A stretch of 64,000 nucleotides of DNA from the NCBI GenBank assembly GCA_028023455.1, contig JAQFVV010006203.1:11382876-11446875 (forward strand), in the 5' to 3' direction. A program made the translations under genes and the position numbers. Shown one piece after another: positions 46,130 through 58,189 of the stretch (within the stretch, counting starts at the first letter, position 1; each line of letters opens with the position of its first letter). The notes under the pieces were generated by a model. It worked only from the letters and a program-made list of their open reading frames with translations, was not told the origin of the DNA and searched no databases. The DNA is from Epiperipatus broadwayi (Eukaryota > Onychophora > Udeonychophora > Euonychophora > Peripatidae).

Positions 46130-47895
46130 CCTTACATACAGTTTTAATTCAAAAATTGACAAGTGTAACATATTTTTGAATAGTAATGTCAAAGTTATTT
46201 GCTTTTAATCTAAAAGCAAAATTAAATCATTAATTGAGTTACAGGCATTTTTTACCTTAAGTTAATAATATTAAAACATATAATGTTCTAATTAAATTGT
46301 TAGTTTATGATCTTACATTGTTTCCATGGTGGTATGTTAATATTTGTGTCATTTATTTGAATATGCAAATGAATATTGATGTCATAATAGACGAATATCT
46401 TTTTTTGTAAAAGTCATGCAGTCAACTGCGTTGTCTGAAGACATGAATTGCATTAATAATTATTTTAGATTGCCTCATCTTGTGTGTATAAAAAATCATA
46501 AAAGTGTAAAAACAATCTTTACATAGCCCACTTTTTAGCAATGATATCTTTAGTAACTTGTTAAAATGAATAGTGAATGAGACTAAACTCCTTACCAAAT
46601 CTGCTAACGGTTGGTAGTAAAGGTTTTTAGTAAGGATTCTATAGTTATTTCACTTTTAAAATGAAAATAAAATAGTAACTATTTAATGATTAATAATTGT
46701 ATAGCTGTTATATATATAGAGCTCACAATAAGCTCTTACCAAGTTTTGCAGAATATCTCTAACCCCAGACCAGTTTCTGCTACTGGCTTCCTCAGTGAGG
46801 TGCTAGGATATTCAAGCTTGATTTCTTTGTAATTGTATAGTTGGTTTACGTAATTGTGAACTGGATACCTGAAACAAAATACATAAGCAAATTTAAAATT
46901 TAATAAATCCTAAGATTTTTCTTAGTCCGGATTTAAATCACATATCATAGTTATGGTTGCTTGATATCTTAACTAATATATAGCAATGGATGGATGAATG
47001 ATAATAAGTATAAACTTATATTTACAGTAATATCTAAATAATGAAACATTCAAGCTAAAGTCACACTAAGTGCATCACTTAATTATTGTGGTTTTACATT
47101 CACCATTTTAAAGAATAAACTCATCACATTTACAAATCACTATACTCTTTTAAGCTTTTATTTTAGATTTAAAAAATCACATATTGTATTCCAAAGTTAA
47201 TAAACTAAAAATAATAAACTTAAACAAGTCATATAAAATTTAAAAATTATCAATAATTATAAACACAATTGCATTAATTAAAATAAATTGAATGTTTTAA
47301 GAGTGACAAAATAATAACTAATACTATCAGAATAAAAAATAAATTTGTAAGACTTGTATTATTGTTAATGTGTATTAAGTCATAAATATTCTATTTTATT
47401 CATAAATATTTACATACTGACACAAGCAAGGCCACCCTCTTGCAGTAATTTTCCATTTTTTACTGAATTCCCTCACTAGATAACAGAAGATAGATTGCTC
47501 ACAGTAATGTATAAAGTGATTTTAAGATATAGTTTCACTATTTAAAGCAATTCTGAAATCAAGCTTTTTTCTAGTTGCTCAACCAAAACTCTCTTTAAAT
47601 AACCTCAAAAAATATAGGATAAAAAAATAGATATCTTTGAAGTCCCAAACAAATTAATTTTTCCAGATACAATTGGATTTCTAAATATTATTAGAATTCC
47701 ATTAACAGATTCAAGACCATTTATTTACTTTAGAAATGGAATGTGATAACCTTAGCCTTTTGCAAATGAGGCTAAACATAAACCACCTAATTAAGTATTG
47801 TTGAGTCTATCCATGTGATGGCAGAATTCAAGGATTTAATAAGTCATGAGATAATCTATTTTTTGCTTAGAAATTTTACAAATTTATTTTATAAT
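46130..47895. other. AT-rich non-coding stretch
   Basis: No gene is recognised. A GC-richer phrase at 46760-46810 (CAGTTTCTGCTACTGGCTTC, then CTCAGTGAGG) resembles phrases near 571 and 58250 and may mark an old dispersed repeat. Confidence 0.4.
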
Positions 47896-48056
47896 AAACT
47901 AATAATCAGCTTTTTAAGCTAATGCACATGCGCTTTGTGGATCTTAACAATAAATGAATACTCTCATTTTCGAATAAAAGATAAATGAGAGTATTCATTT
48001 ATTGTTAAGATCCACAAAGCACATGTGCATTAGCTTAAAAAGCTGATTATTAGTTT
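47896..48056. mobile_element. Near-perfect 74-bp hairpin, family C short form
   Basis: Arm 47896-47969 pairs with arm 47983-48056 at 73 of 74 positions around a 13-base loop (TCGAATAAAAGAT). The single mismatch is CpG against TpG (GCGC versus GTGC in the paired strand). The arm matches part of the 340-bp unit at 56389-57358: AAGCTAAT, a TGCACA block, GCTTTGTGGA and AACAATAAATGAATACTCTC. It therefore belongs to a dispersed inverted-repeat family. No protein is encoded. Confidence 0.85.
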
Positions 48057-48902
48057 GTTACAATTCAAAAACATCGCGCCCTATATAAAAATAAATATCT
48101 CAAATTTATTTTATGTTTATTAACAGGTAGCTAAGTAAAACAGACAAAATAGTAATCCATTTGTTAAATGAATAACATATACACATATTCTTTTTGCTAC
48201 CCATATTGTAGCTCATTGAATGATAATTATTTTCATGATTATAATTTATAGGAAAAAAACAGCATAGTGACTTTATTTGCATTTTTGATGATATTATCAT
48301 TCCATATAACAAGATATTTTGTCTTTATCTGAAATTAATGAAAGTGCATCTGCATTCTATCATTTTCCTTTATTTTTGAATTAAGAATATTTAAATAAAC
48401 ATTTTAAATAACAGAATATCAAAATAATGGTGCAAATAATTTTCTAGGAGTGCAATTACTCAGAATATATATAAAAGTTAATGGTTAAATAAGTAAATCT
48501 TTAAATTGTTGGGATTAATAAGTAGCTTTTGAGATCTGTGATTTGAAGTGATAGTGTCTCTATACTAGTAAGCAAGTTTATATATGATAAAGCTTATTGC
48601 TGGAATTTTTCTATGATAGTGATTGAATAATTGAGTTCCAGGTTCTCAGATTGATAAATGTTTGTAATTATTCTTAGAAAAACTAATATGTAAGATTTGT
48701 TGAATATAAAAACTAAACTGTAATTGTGTTCAATAAATATATTTGACCACTTGTTTATTCAGCTTATGTATATAATCTTAAGTCATTACCAATAAATCTA
48801 TGCTGTTGATGAACATTTCAACAACCCCACTTAATTAGATTGTTGACTGAATAATCTAATAAATTGGAGTTCTGAAATGTTTATAACAGCATTTGGTTCA
48901 TT
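48057..48902. other. AT-rich non-coding stretch
   Basis: No gene, RNA or repeat family is recognised. Confidence 0.5.
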
Positions 48903-48910
48903 GGTTAAGA

Positions 48911-51900
48911 CAGGCATGTCAAACTCATTCAAACAATGGGCCACTTTATGCTACTGGTAAGATTCTCGCGGGCCACATCACACAAATTTTCTTAAAATTG
49001 TATTTTGAAAGTGAAAATGCAGGAATATAGATAGGGTAATTAAAGCATATTATGTAGTTTAGTGAATTCACTTCAATAATATACAATTGATATAGTATTG
49101 CTTTTATTTAAACATTTATTTTATCTGATTACATATTTATAAAACTACAATTTATTGTTTTTACTGGAAACTTGCCAGGTTTTCCTCTTACTAGTTTTTC
49201 AATATCTGGATTCAAAGACTGAGAACAAGCAATTTTCATTATGGCAGATAGATGTTTATCAGTTAATCTTGATCTGTAAGCTGTTTTATTTAATTTCATG
49301 CATGAAAATAATTTCTCACATAAGTATGTACTTCCAAAAAAGCTTAAAATTTGTGCAGCAAATTTTTTAATTTCCGGGTATCTTTCACCTAAGTAGGAAT
49401 AAATTTTCGGAGTTCCTACTTCTCGATATTTGGTTTTTAAAATCGAATCATTCTGGAAATCAATTAATTCCAGTTGTATCGAAGTCGGAGCTTTTTCGAC
49501 TTCAAAGGCAAATGGTCCCGTGAAAAGAGAAAAAATTTCTTCGAACTCCTTGAAATCGTCAAAACGTTTATCGAATTCGTCTTTTATTTTTTCAATTTTT
49601 GCAGAGTGATGTGAAAACGAGCAACTTTGATTTTGTGCTTTTAACTGCTCACATGTAGGAAAATACGTCAAAACGTTCTTTTGCAAATGATTTTTAAACA
49701 AATTCAGTTTTTGTACAAAGCTTGCAACTGCATCATACATATTCGTTATCAATTGATCTTTGCCTTGCAATGTAATATTAAGATTATTCAGATGGGCTGT
49801 AATATCTATTAAAAATGCTAGGTCTTGTACCCACAATGGATCTTTTATAATTGATATATTTTCGTTGTTTTCATCTTTCATTTCAAAAAATAATATTATT
49901 TCCTCCAAAATCAGATAGAAGCTCTTTAAGACATTGTGGCAGGACAACCAACGAACTTCTGTGTAATAAGGAAGATCTTCGAATTCGGATTCTAAATCTT
50001 TAAGGAACGAAGTAAATTGGCGATGGTTAAGTGCTCTTGATCGAATAAAGTTGACTATCTTTGTAACTGTTTTAAGTACTTGATCCATTTTTAATAATTT
50101 TAAACAGAGAACTTGTTGGTGAATGAGGCAATGAAAAGCTTTGATTTTCGGTTTATCTGGATATTCGTCTTGTAATTTCCTTGCTAGTCGTGACGCAAAA
50201 CCTTTAGTTTCACCTGTCATCGATTTAGCACCATCAGTTGTAACAGAAACAAGCTTGTCAACAGGCAAGTTAAGTTTTTCTAAAATGCTCCATACGGCAT
50301 CAAAAATATCTTCACCAGTTGTTGTTCCGTGAAGAGGGATGAATTCCAACAATTCTTCGGTGATCCTCGTTATTATCGCAACCACGAAAAAAAACAGCAA
50401 CTTGTGCAACATCTCTTATATCCGTACTTTCATCAATAGCAATTGAAAAGAACTGGATTTTGGTAGATATTTTCTGTAATTGCGAAGTGATGTCATCTGC
50501 CATTTCAGTAATTCTATCTGCCACCGTATTTCTTGATAATGAGATGTCTCGAAACGCTTGTACTTTTTCTGGACAGACAAATTCAGCAGCTTTTATTATA
50601 CATTCCTTGATTAAAGAACCATCGGTGAATGCTTTTGAATGTTTTGCTAATAAATAGCTTATTTCATAACTAGCTCTTGTTACTGATTCATTACTTTTTA
50701 TAAATTTTGTAAGCACTCCTTGCTGGCTACTTAATGAATTCTTCATTGTTTTTAATTTTTCTTCTCTTATTTTAGCTTCAAAACACGAAAATTGTTTTTC
50801 GTGATTAGTGCTATAATGTCGCTTAATATTGTATTCTTTAGCAACACTAATAGTTTCTTTGCAAATTAAGCACGTAATCTTATTGTTCACTTCCACACAA
50901 AAATAATTCAGTTCCCACCTTTCTTGAAATTTTCTTCCTCGTCATCAATCTTTCGTTTTTTATTTAGCGTTGGAAGTGGCATTTTCTGTAATAAAAATAG
51001 AGCTTTAGATTTAAATTTTTAAAATTTAAAAAATTGCAACTACGTTTATGCAAAATACGCTTCGTAAAAATTTAACGCTACTCTAGTATTTAAATGTAAA
51101 GAGAGCGCTGCTATCGATTCTCGCTCCTGGAATTATGCTCGATAAATGGAGGTAGCTATAAAAGGTACGGATTACGTTTTTCTCTCTCTCTCAGTCCTGA
51201 CTTCCCAGCACGGAGCAATTAAGATAGAGATGTGACAAAGAAGAAAGCTGTGCATAAGGCCGTAGGTTAGAAATGGTCGAAGCCACTAAAGTTTCCCAAG
51301 GCCGAACATACACTGGTAAAATTGTAGAACTTTTAGTGTTTTCCAAACTGAAATGTAATCGTTACTAACTTATATGTAAAATATTATTGTTTCTCATGTT
51401 TGATTATAATTAAAATATTATATAACAAAATGCATGCTCGTTATTTCTTATGCTGTCTGACTAGTTTCAGAAAGATATAAACTCTTGGATATAGCAGTTT
51501 ACTTATATTTTTTGAATGAGTTATAAAAGGAAACAACCCGCAAATTTTTAACACACCAATCCGGATAAAGAAACTAGCGCAACTGCCTTTTGTTACAATT
51601 CAAAGAAAAAACAATATCTGCAGATAGGATTGCTACGTTGGTGGCGCGAATAGCTGACTAATGTATTTATGTTCTCGGAAGCACAGCAGCACATTATTAA
51701 CGTTGCCAGATTTGGTATTCACATATCTCAAATGCTTCATCATCATAAAGGCATAAGCTATGCGTGTAACCGAGAATTATAAATTAGCTATGTATGTAGA
51801 CAACAATTACTGTATATATTTTAGTTCATGTAATTAAATATAAGAGCTTTTTAAAAAAAATTAATTTATTGTTTGCAACATATCGTTCTGTTTTCATTTT

Positions 51901-51984
51901 ATTACATAGCATCTTAGACGAGGGCCATGAAAAATCCTTTCGAGGGCCGCATGCGGCCCTGGGGCCGCCAGTTTGACATGCCTG
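48911..51984 (-). mobile_element. Complete hAT (Charlie-like) DNA transposon
   Basis: The element is 3074 bp. Its ends are perfect 15-bp inverted repeats, CAGGCATGTCAAACT at 48911-48925 and the reverse complement at 51970-51984. A perfect 8-bp target-site duplication GGTTAAGA flanks it (48903-48910 and 51985-51992). Eight-base duplications and CAGGxxTGTCAAACT-type ends are diagnostic of Charlie-like hAT elements. A GC-rich subterminal palindrome (GGGCCGCATGCGGCCC, about 51944-51959) and the GGGCCACATC phrase near the other end are also typical. The single transposase gene is on the minus strand. The region 51000-51330 upstream of it is CpG-rich and should hold its promoter. Confidence 0.93.
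49129..50982 (-). pseudogene. hAT transposase (GTF2IRD2/ZBED5-like), two frameshifts
   Basis: The gene would encode about 617 residues, normal length for this group. It starts at an ATG (50980-50982) with MPLPTLNKKRKIDDEEEN. The first frame break lies at about 50912-50930, before WELNYF. A BED-type zinc finger follows (CLICKET...HYSTNH). Then come the catalytic-core motifs: AIDESTD, the second break at about 50360-50380, VTTDGAKSMTGETKG, FHCLIHQQVL and EVRWLSCHNVLKSFY. The C-terminal dimerisation domain has CEKLFSCMKLNKTAYRSRLT, and the stop is at 49129-49131. All hallmark motifs are preserved and there are no internal stops other than those caused by the two single-base shifts, so it died recently. 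Candidate AATAAA signals on the minus strand lie at about 49103-49120. The family includes the transposase-derived part of vertebrate GTF2IRD2. Confidence 0.92.
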
Positions 51985-52182
51985 GGTTAAGACAAGGTTA
52001 CATTTAAAGTTGAAAATGTTGTATTCATTATATTACATTTGTACATGAAATAATGTTAAGTTATAAGGCTCTCGACCAGAGTAAATTTCATATCTTAAAA
52101 TCATATAAAATTTAATATTTTGGAAGGAGAAGAAGCCCAAAGATATAACTTAAAATACCTGTGTAAATATGCTCATATATAT

Positions 52183-52668
52183 ATTATAGGGGATTTGAAT
52201 CCAGACTTTCAAGCTTCATCTGCTATCCAATCTATCTCATACAACAAATACACTTGATCACACACATATGAAAAAGATAAATTATCTCCAATATACATAT
52301 TTTATGCTGAACTAGCACTCATCAGTTGTTCAGATCATCACCCACTCCCCCACATCTATATATAATCAATGTTCAGTTTATATTAAAAGCAAATCTTCAA
52401 ACTTTAATGGGCAGGTTTCAATATACTCCACCATCCAATTATTCTGTTGGATGGTGCTACAGTTGTATGGTGAATTATATCGCAGCCTGTGGATTAAAGT
52501 TTGAAGATCTGCTACCATAATATAAACCAAGCACTGATTATTTATATGTATGGGAGATGATCTGGACCAACTGATAAATTAGCGCTGGTTCAGCATCAAA
52601 TATCAGTTGGATGAGATAAATTAGCTAGCTGAAGGAGCTTGAAAGTCTGGTTTCAAATCCCCTATAAT
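52183..52668. mobile_element. Palindromic repeat family B, compact copy
   Basis: The ends are inverted copies of each other (ATTATAGGGGATTTGAA at 52183 and its complement ending at 52668), and arms of about 200 bases pair through ACTTTCAAGCT, ATCTCCAATATACATATTTT and TTCAGTTTATATTA blocks. The centre (about 52400-52500) has its own inverted phrases (CTTCAAACTTTAA and TTAAAGTTTGAAG). Read outward, the end has a TAGCTGAAGGAGC A-box-like and a TTTCAAATCCCC B-box-like phrase. No protein is encoded. Confidence 0.7.
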
Positions 52669-53719
52669 TACACCTAAAGTCCAGGGATATAAAATATACC
52701 TATATAGGTATACATATAAAATATACCTATATGTATATAGGTTTAAAAGGGAATAACCATCAAGTGAAATATGTATATATAACATAATGTAAAGATGGAG
52801 AAATTGAAAGTGATATAAGCAAACAATTATTGATGGAGATTGTTGTGTGGGAAGAATATTATAAATCATTACTCATAAATGAAGACATTTATGTAAAAAT
52901 TGACTAATTTCAGATAAAGTATCCTATTAAGTGCTCTAGGCTTGCAATAATCTTGGGATAAGTTAATGCTCTACCCATCTCTACTATGACCATTCATGAT
53001 ATATCTAAAATCTATGTAGTAAATATCTATACAATATAAAAATAAACATATAATGTCTATTATGAAAGAGATATCAATCTCTCATGGGTGACAATGTATA
53101 TTATTTATGCATGTCTAAATTTCCATCTTTGTGTAATTAGTCAAGAACATTGAAGTAGAAAAAATTGACATAACGATAAACTTTGATGTCAACAAATTCA
53201 TTTGCATATATATTCTGTAATTAAGATATTAGATTATAAACCAGAACAACTCTTCCTATCAATAATTTAATGGATCTCTTAACATCTTGACTAACCCAAT
53301 ATACTCAGTTCAATACAGAATTCTTCCAACAATCTTTGTTTTCTAAAGGTTATCCAAGTTCACATATAATTTTTATTTATAAAATAGAAAATAACCTCGA
53401 TTAAATAATAATTTTAATATTGTATTTTCCGAATTTTCTAAATTTCAGAACTATAAGTACTTGGAGATTTTATTCTCACATGCTAGAATATTAATTTATT
53501 TGTTTTTATCCAAGAAAGCTTTTGCATATAATAATATAAGAATTATCTACTTTAAACGTATACACTTATTTCTTCTAGTAGTTCAAAGATGAAAATAATG
53601 ATGTAACATTTAAATTAGCCATTTTTCTTGTCTAAAAGTTATATGAGTTTATACTTTTTTTTTCTACTGAGATGGCTTTGTATTCATTTAAACATCAAAA
53701 GCAGTATGACTTAGTAGAT
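52669..53719. other. AT-rich non-coding stretch
   Basis: A small palindromic TATACCTATA run lies at 52690-52740. No gene is recognised. Confidence 0.5.
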
Positions 53720-53721
53720 TA

Positions 53722-54668
53722 CTGTGTTTCCCTGAAAATAAGACCAAGTCATATATTAACTTTTTCACCAAAAACACATTAGGGATTATTTTCAGAGGAT
53801 GTCTTATTTTTCATGTACAAAAATCTACATTTATATTTATACATTCATTACTTTATGAGGTTGAAAAGTTGGATCAACATGAAATTCTGTTTTCTTTTAG
53901 GGAAAATGACAAAGAAAAGTTGAACTATAGCTTACAAGCAAGTTGCTCTGGAAAACACAAGTTTACTAGTGGGTTAATGGAAATTTTAAATTTGCTACAT
54001 TCCAAAAAAGCATGATGGATGAAAACAATGATTTTTTTTTGAAATGCCAACATCATTCATTCAGAATTTATTTGTAACAATTAGGCATTTAAAATTTACA
54101 AGTTCTGAAACTTTTGCATAATGCAATAAAATGTAAACATCCCATTTTTGTGGCAAAGTTGAGTTCATGTTTCATCATGACAGCGCTATAGCATAAAGCT
54201 AGAGTATCAAACAATTTTAAGTAAATTCAGCATGATCCAGCTTATGCATCGGCCACATTCACTTGATCTCATTCCATGAAATTTGTTTTTAATCATTTGA
54301 ATGAAAATGTGTCTCAATTTTTTTTTTTTTGCAGACTTTGAAGTGATGAAGAAAAAATGACAGAGATGTTAAAAGGCATGTTTCTGGACTACTTCAAAAA
54401 GTGAAAAACATATTTAGACTGGCATATTGCACTAAATTGATAATACTTTGAAAGAGATTGAATTTCCAACATCTAAAAATAATTTTTTATTACAAAATGC
54501 CAATTATTTTCGAGTCTCCTATTGTATAATTCAATACATGTGTTTCAACAGATGAACCAAATCCATCTATCTTACTGACAATTTGGGATAAGGCTTATAA
54601 TATGATCATCCTAAGAAATCATGCTATGGCTTATTTTCTGGTTAGGTCTTACTTTGGGGGAAACATGG
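53722..54668 (+). mobile_element. Decayed Tc1/mariner element
   Basis: The left end CTGTGTTTCCCTGAAAATAA and the reverse complement of the right end (CCATGTTTCCCCCAAAGTAA) form inverted repeats, both followed inward by GACC. Both ends are flanked by TA (53720-53721 and 54669-54670), the mariner target. This end sequence is of a type known from MITEs and mariners across animals. Inside is a broken transposase remnant. The end pair and the inner remnant could derive from two different mariners, one inserted in the other. Confidence 0.65.
54165..54460 (+). pseudogene. Mariner transposase C-terminal remnant
   Basis: Across frame changes the translation shows FHHDSA, KARVSN, FSMIQLMHRPHSLDLIP (about 54228-54280), a NENVSQ block, and DEEKMTEMLKGMFLDYFKK (about 54345-54402). 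These follow the order of the second catalytic Asp region, the HPPYSPDLxP motif and the C-terminal helix of mariner transposases. Stops and shifts make it dead. Confidence 0.6.
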
Positions 54669-54670
54669 TA

Positions 54671-55882
54671 ATTAATAAAGTAATGAAAAAGTTTATTATA
54701 ATAAATGCATCATATTGATAAAATAACAGATAAGTAATTTGTGTTTTTCAATATAATATTAATCATATACAATATTAACCCAAACACATCTGATAATTTA
54801 TTTTATAAAAATAATTTAAATTCCCATATGAAATAGTCATGAAGAAAGTATATAGTCGACTTCAATTTGGCACAGTGGTGTAACCCACATATATAATTTT
54901 AAAAGTTGAAATTAAGACCAAGACTTGTGACAAGAAACAGGGCTAGTCAATTTTTTACCTTGCATAAAAGGTTACTATAATGTGAGTGTATTTCTAAATA
55001 AGTACTTCAGTTTACAGTACATTTTGGAAAGTGATTGATAGAGTGGATGATATGTAGTAAAGTTTAAGCAGAAATGTTAATAGCAATGTCTTTAACAGAG
55101 CTTGAGTGGAGATTTTTGAAGATAGTTAAGATGTTAAATATTTGTTTATATTTAATCAGATGGATTTTTTAGTCAGATAAGAATTTGTAGAATTCAAAAA
55201 ATAGATTTTCAAAAGTATAACACAAACATTTCCATACTTTAGGAATTATATTTAGTATCAAGAGAGGGAATATAAATATTAAAATGTCATTAATCATTTA
55301 GTATCAAGATAGGAAATATAAAAATTGAAATGTCATAAGGTTCAATTATGTGTTTACACCAAAGTTATCATTTTAATCACTGTTGCTAATTATTGTTAAA
55401 AGGATTATATATTGACAGCATCTCTATAAAAAGAATCCCAATAATGTTGATTAAAAACCTGTTTATTTAGTTGCATTAGAGTCAGTAATTTACTCCACTA
55501 CAGAAATATCTGTTGAGAGGTTGGGGATTAATAAAGATTAAAAGATAATGCCATATTCAAATTCAAAGCATTTATTAAAAATTTAAAAGTCCTTACTAAA
55601 GGCCAAAAACTATTCGGAGAGTTTAGATATTAGATTGTTCTGGACTAGAATAACTTACTATTCCTAATGTCAAAATTCAAAATAAGCAAGGTAGGTCATG
55701 TGATGATTTGTTTAACATATAATTCTATTCTATTCATTATATATACTTCAATGTAAAAAAATATTTCTTGTTAGAATTAAAACTAAAGAAATATACTTGA
55801 TTGTATGCTGTCCATAAACAATATATAATTACAATATGATTCACATTTTTAGTTGATGAGGAATGTCATGCTCTCAATTATC
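54671..55882. other. AT-rich non-coding stretch
   Basis: An imperfect direct repeat occurs at about 55250-55340 (TTTAGTATCAAGA, AAATATAAA, AAATGTCAT). No gene is recognised. Confidence 0.45.
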
Positions 55883-55890
55883 ATGTATAG

Positions 55891-58189
55891 CAGGAGTGAC
55901 CAAACTTTTGGACATTGGATGTGACATTTTTGATGAAAGTGTATTTGAGAGCAACTGTTTTTTTCCAGCAACCAGAAAAATTTTGCACCATCTATCGGTC
56001 ATTTTTGGTCACATTTTCACTATTTACACTTATTTTAGCATAAATTCGTAGCTTTATCAGTATTTAAAATTTTAATTTAAAAAAATCTGCTATTGGCAGT
56101 ATTTTTTGAAAAAAGTTGATTTTTGATTCTGGTCTATTGTATATATTCCCATCTTTTTTCCCTTATAAAGTGCCACAAAGCACTAACTGTCAACTTTGTC
56201 TAGTGTTCTCCAGGCATTTCTGTCAAAATCAGAAATCAAAACAAAATGTTTTATGCTTTCATTACAAATTTTGAACATAAATAAATATATTTCTCATAAT
56301 TTTTTACATTCATAATTAAGTTTTTATATTAATTTATTTAAATATAAACTTTGATTTGAAAATTTTTAAATTTTACAAGAAGAATCAAGTATTTATGCAG
56401 GAATAAAAGGAATCTCTTATCCCTACAACTCAAATATTTATATATGAGCAAATCTGAAGTACTGGCAAAGAAAGTGTGATTATAGAACAGTCACTTTAAA
56501 TTACTCTATACGATGTCTGAATGAATGACGTCGATGAAATTGTCTAGAATTTACTAAATGTCATTCCAACTGAAACTTAATCATATATAAATAAGCATTT
56601 ATTTTATTTTATATAGCATCTGTATACAATTGTATTTACATTCGAATATCAGCCTTTCAAGCTAATTGTGCAAATGTTTTGTGAATGTTAATAATAAATG
56701 AATACTTTCTCACCAATACAAGATATAGTATTTATGCAGGAATAATAGGAATCTCTTATCCCTACAACTCAAATATTTATATATGAGCAAATCTGAAGTA
56801 CTGGCAAAGAAAGTATGATGATAGAACAGTCACTTTAAATTACTCTATACGATGTCTGAATGAATGACATCAATGAAATTGTCTAGAATTTACTAAACGT
56901 CATTCCAACTGAAACTTAATCATATATAAATAAGCATTTATTTTATATAGCACAATTAGCTTGAAAGGCTGATATTCGAATGTAAATACAATTGTATATA
57001 GATGCTATATAAAATAAATGCTTATTTATATATGATTAAGTTTCAGCTGGAATGACGTTTAGTAAATTCTAGACAATTTCATCGACATCATTCATTCAGA
57101 CATCGTATAGAGTAATTTAAAGTGACTGTTCTATCGCTTTCTTTGCCAGTACTTCAGATTTGCTCATATATAAATATTTGAGTGGTAGGGATGAGATTCC
57201 TTTTATTCTTGCATAAATACTATATCTTGTATTGGTGAGAAAGTATTCATTTATTATTAACACTCGCAAAGCGTTTGCACAATTAGCTTGAAAGGCTGAT
57301 ATTCGAATGTAAATACAATTGTATACAGATGCTATATAAAATAAATGCTTATTTATATAAGAAGAATGAAGGAAAAGTGAATAGCGTTGGATCGCTATTT
57401 AAGACAAGTGAATAATGTTGACCACTATTTGCATATCAGTGACATTCAGTAATAGCTAGCAAGCAGCTGTTTTATATAAATATTTATGGATTTTATGACT
57501 ACTTTTTACAGTATATAGACTAATAATGTAGCTAGATTTAGATTTTTATTTAAAATATTTCTTTTTATTTAAAATATTTAATTTTAGATGAAGAAAAGAC
57601 AACAGAAGTGAATAATCAGCTATCATAATTTCTAAGACACACAAAGTCACCAGAGTGATTTCACATAATAATTGAAATATAATTCCTTTGTTTTACTGCA
57701 GGCTATTTTTCATGTTTTTCTTCAGTTATTAACATTATTTAAAATTTTTCGTCACATTTAACCAATTTGAATGTAAAATAATTCAATTTTTAGAAGCTAA
57801 ATAAAAACAATTCTGATTATTGTACATTAATATATTTCAGAAAGGAAATGGGCTAGATCTATATTTAATGAATCAAATCATTCAAATTTTTACTCAATCT
57901 GTCAATAAGAAAATTCATCAGACAAAAGTTTAAATGACCTCAGCTCCCTCTAGTATTATAATTTGTCCAAGTCACTTTGTAAAATATTAATTAATTACAA
58001 TTTTAAATTACCTATAAATAATTATTTTCTAAACCTGGTCCTGAATTTAAAAAAAAATTAAAGAAAAAAAATATTGTTTTAGAATTATATAAAAATAAAT
58101 TAGATGCAAATTTTACAAAAAAAAAAGTATTTATGCAGTCGATTTCCCAAGACCTTGAAGTTGACTGGTCGACAATTTGGACATTCCTG
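55891..58189. mobile_element. Old hAT-type element enclosing other repeats
   Basis: The left end CAGGAGTGACCAAACTTTTG (55891) and the reverse complement of the right end (CAGGAATGTCCAAATTGTC, ending 58189) form imperfect hAT-type inverted repeats. They are flanked by ATGTATAG (55883-55890) and ATCTATAG (58190-58197), matching at 7 of 8 positions, the right length for hAT. No transposase is readable. The family C inverted array (56389-57358) lies inside, as a later insertion or internal rearrangement. Confidence 0.5.
56389..57358. mobile_element. Family C inverted array of about 340-bp units
   Basis: A unit (56389-56727) starts GTATTTATGCAGGAATAA and ends CACCAATACAAGATATA. It is followed by a truncated second direct copy (56728-56949). 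Then the orientation flips: 56950-57225 is the complement of the unit body, 57226-57358 the complement of the unit end plus part of another body. The result is head-to-head partial tandem arrays that could fold into a long hairpin. Differences between copies are few and include CpG/TpG changes. The end of the unit (CAGCCTTTCAAGCTAATTGT, then AATAATAAATGAATACTTTC) matches the hairpin at 47896-48056. No protein is encoded and the superfamily is unknown. Confidence 0.8.

Noticed and set aside
49155-49370. Plus-strand frames inside the hAT element (also 50141-50332 and 50460-50657)
   Set aside because: They are antisense shadows of the transposase gene.
50312-50412. Treating the two overlapping transposase frames as two separate genes or a programmed frameshift
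   Set aside because: hAT transposases are single continuous proteins. The overlap is best explained by a one-base frame break, and a second break exists near the N terminus.
52621-52869. An 82-codon minus-strand frame at the right end of family B
   Set aside because: It runs from the repeat into TA-rich sequence, is Tyr/Leu-rich and has no motif.
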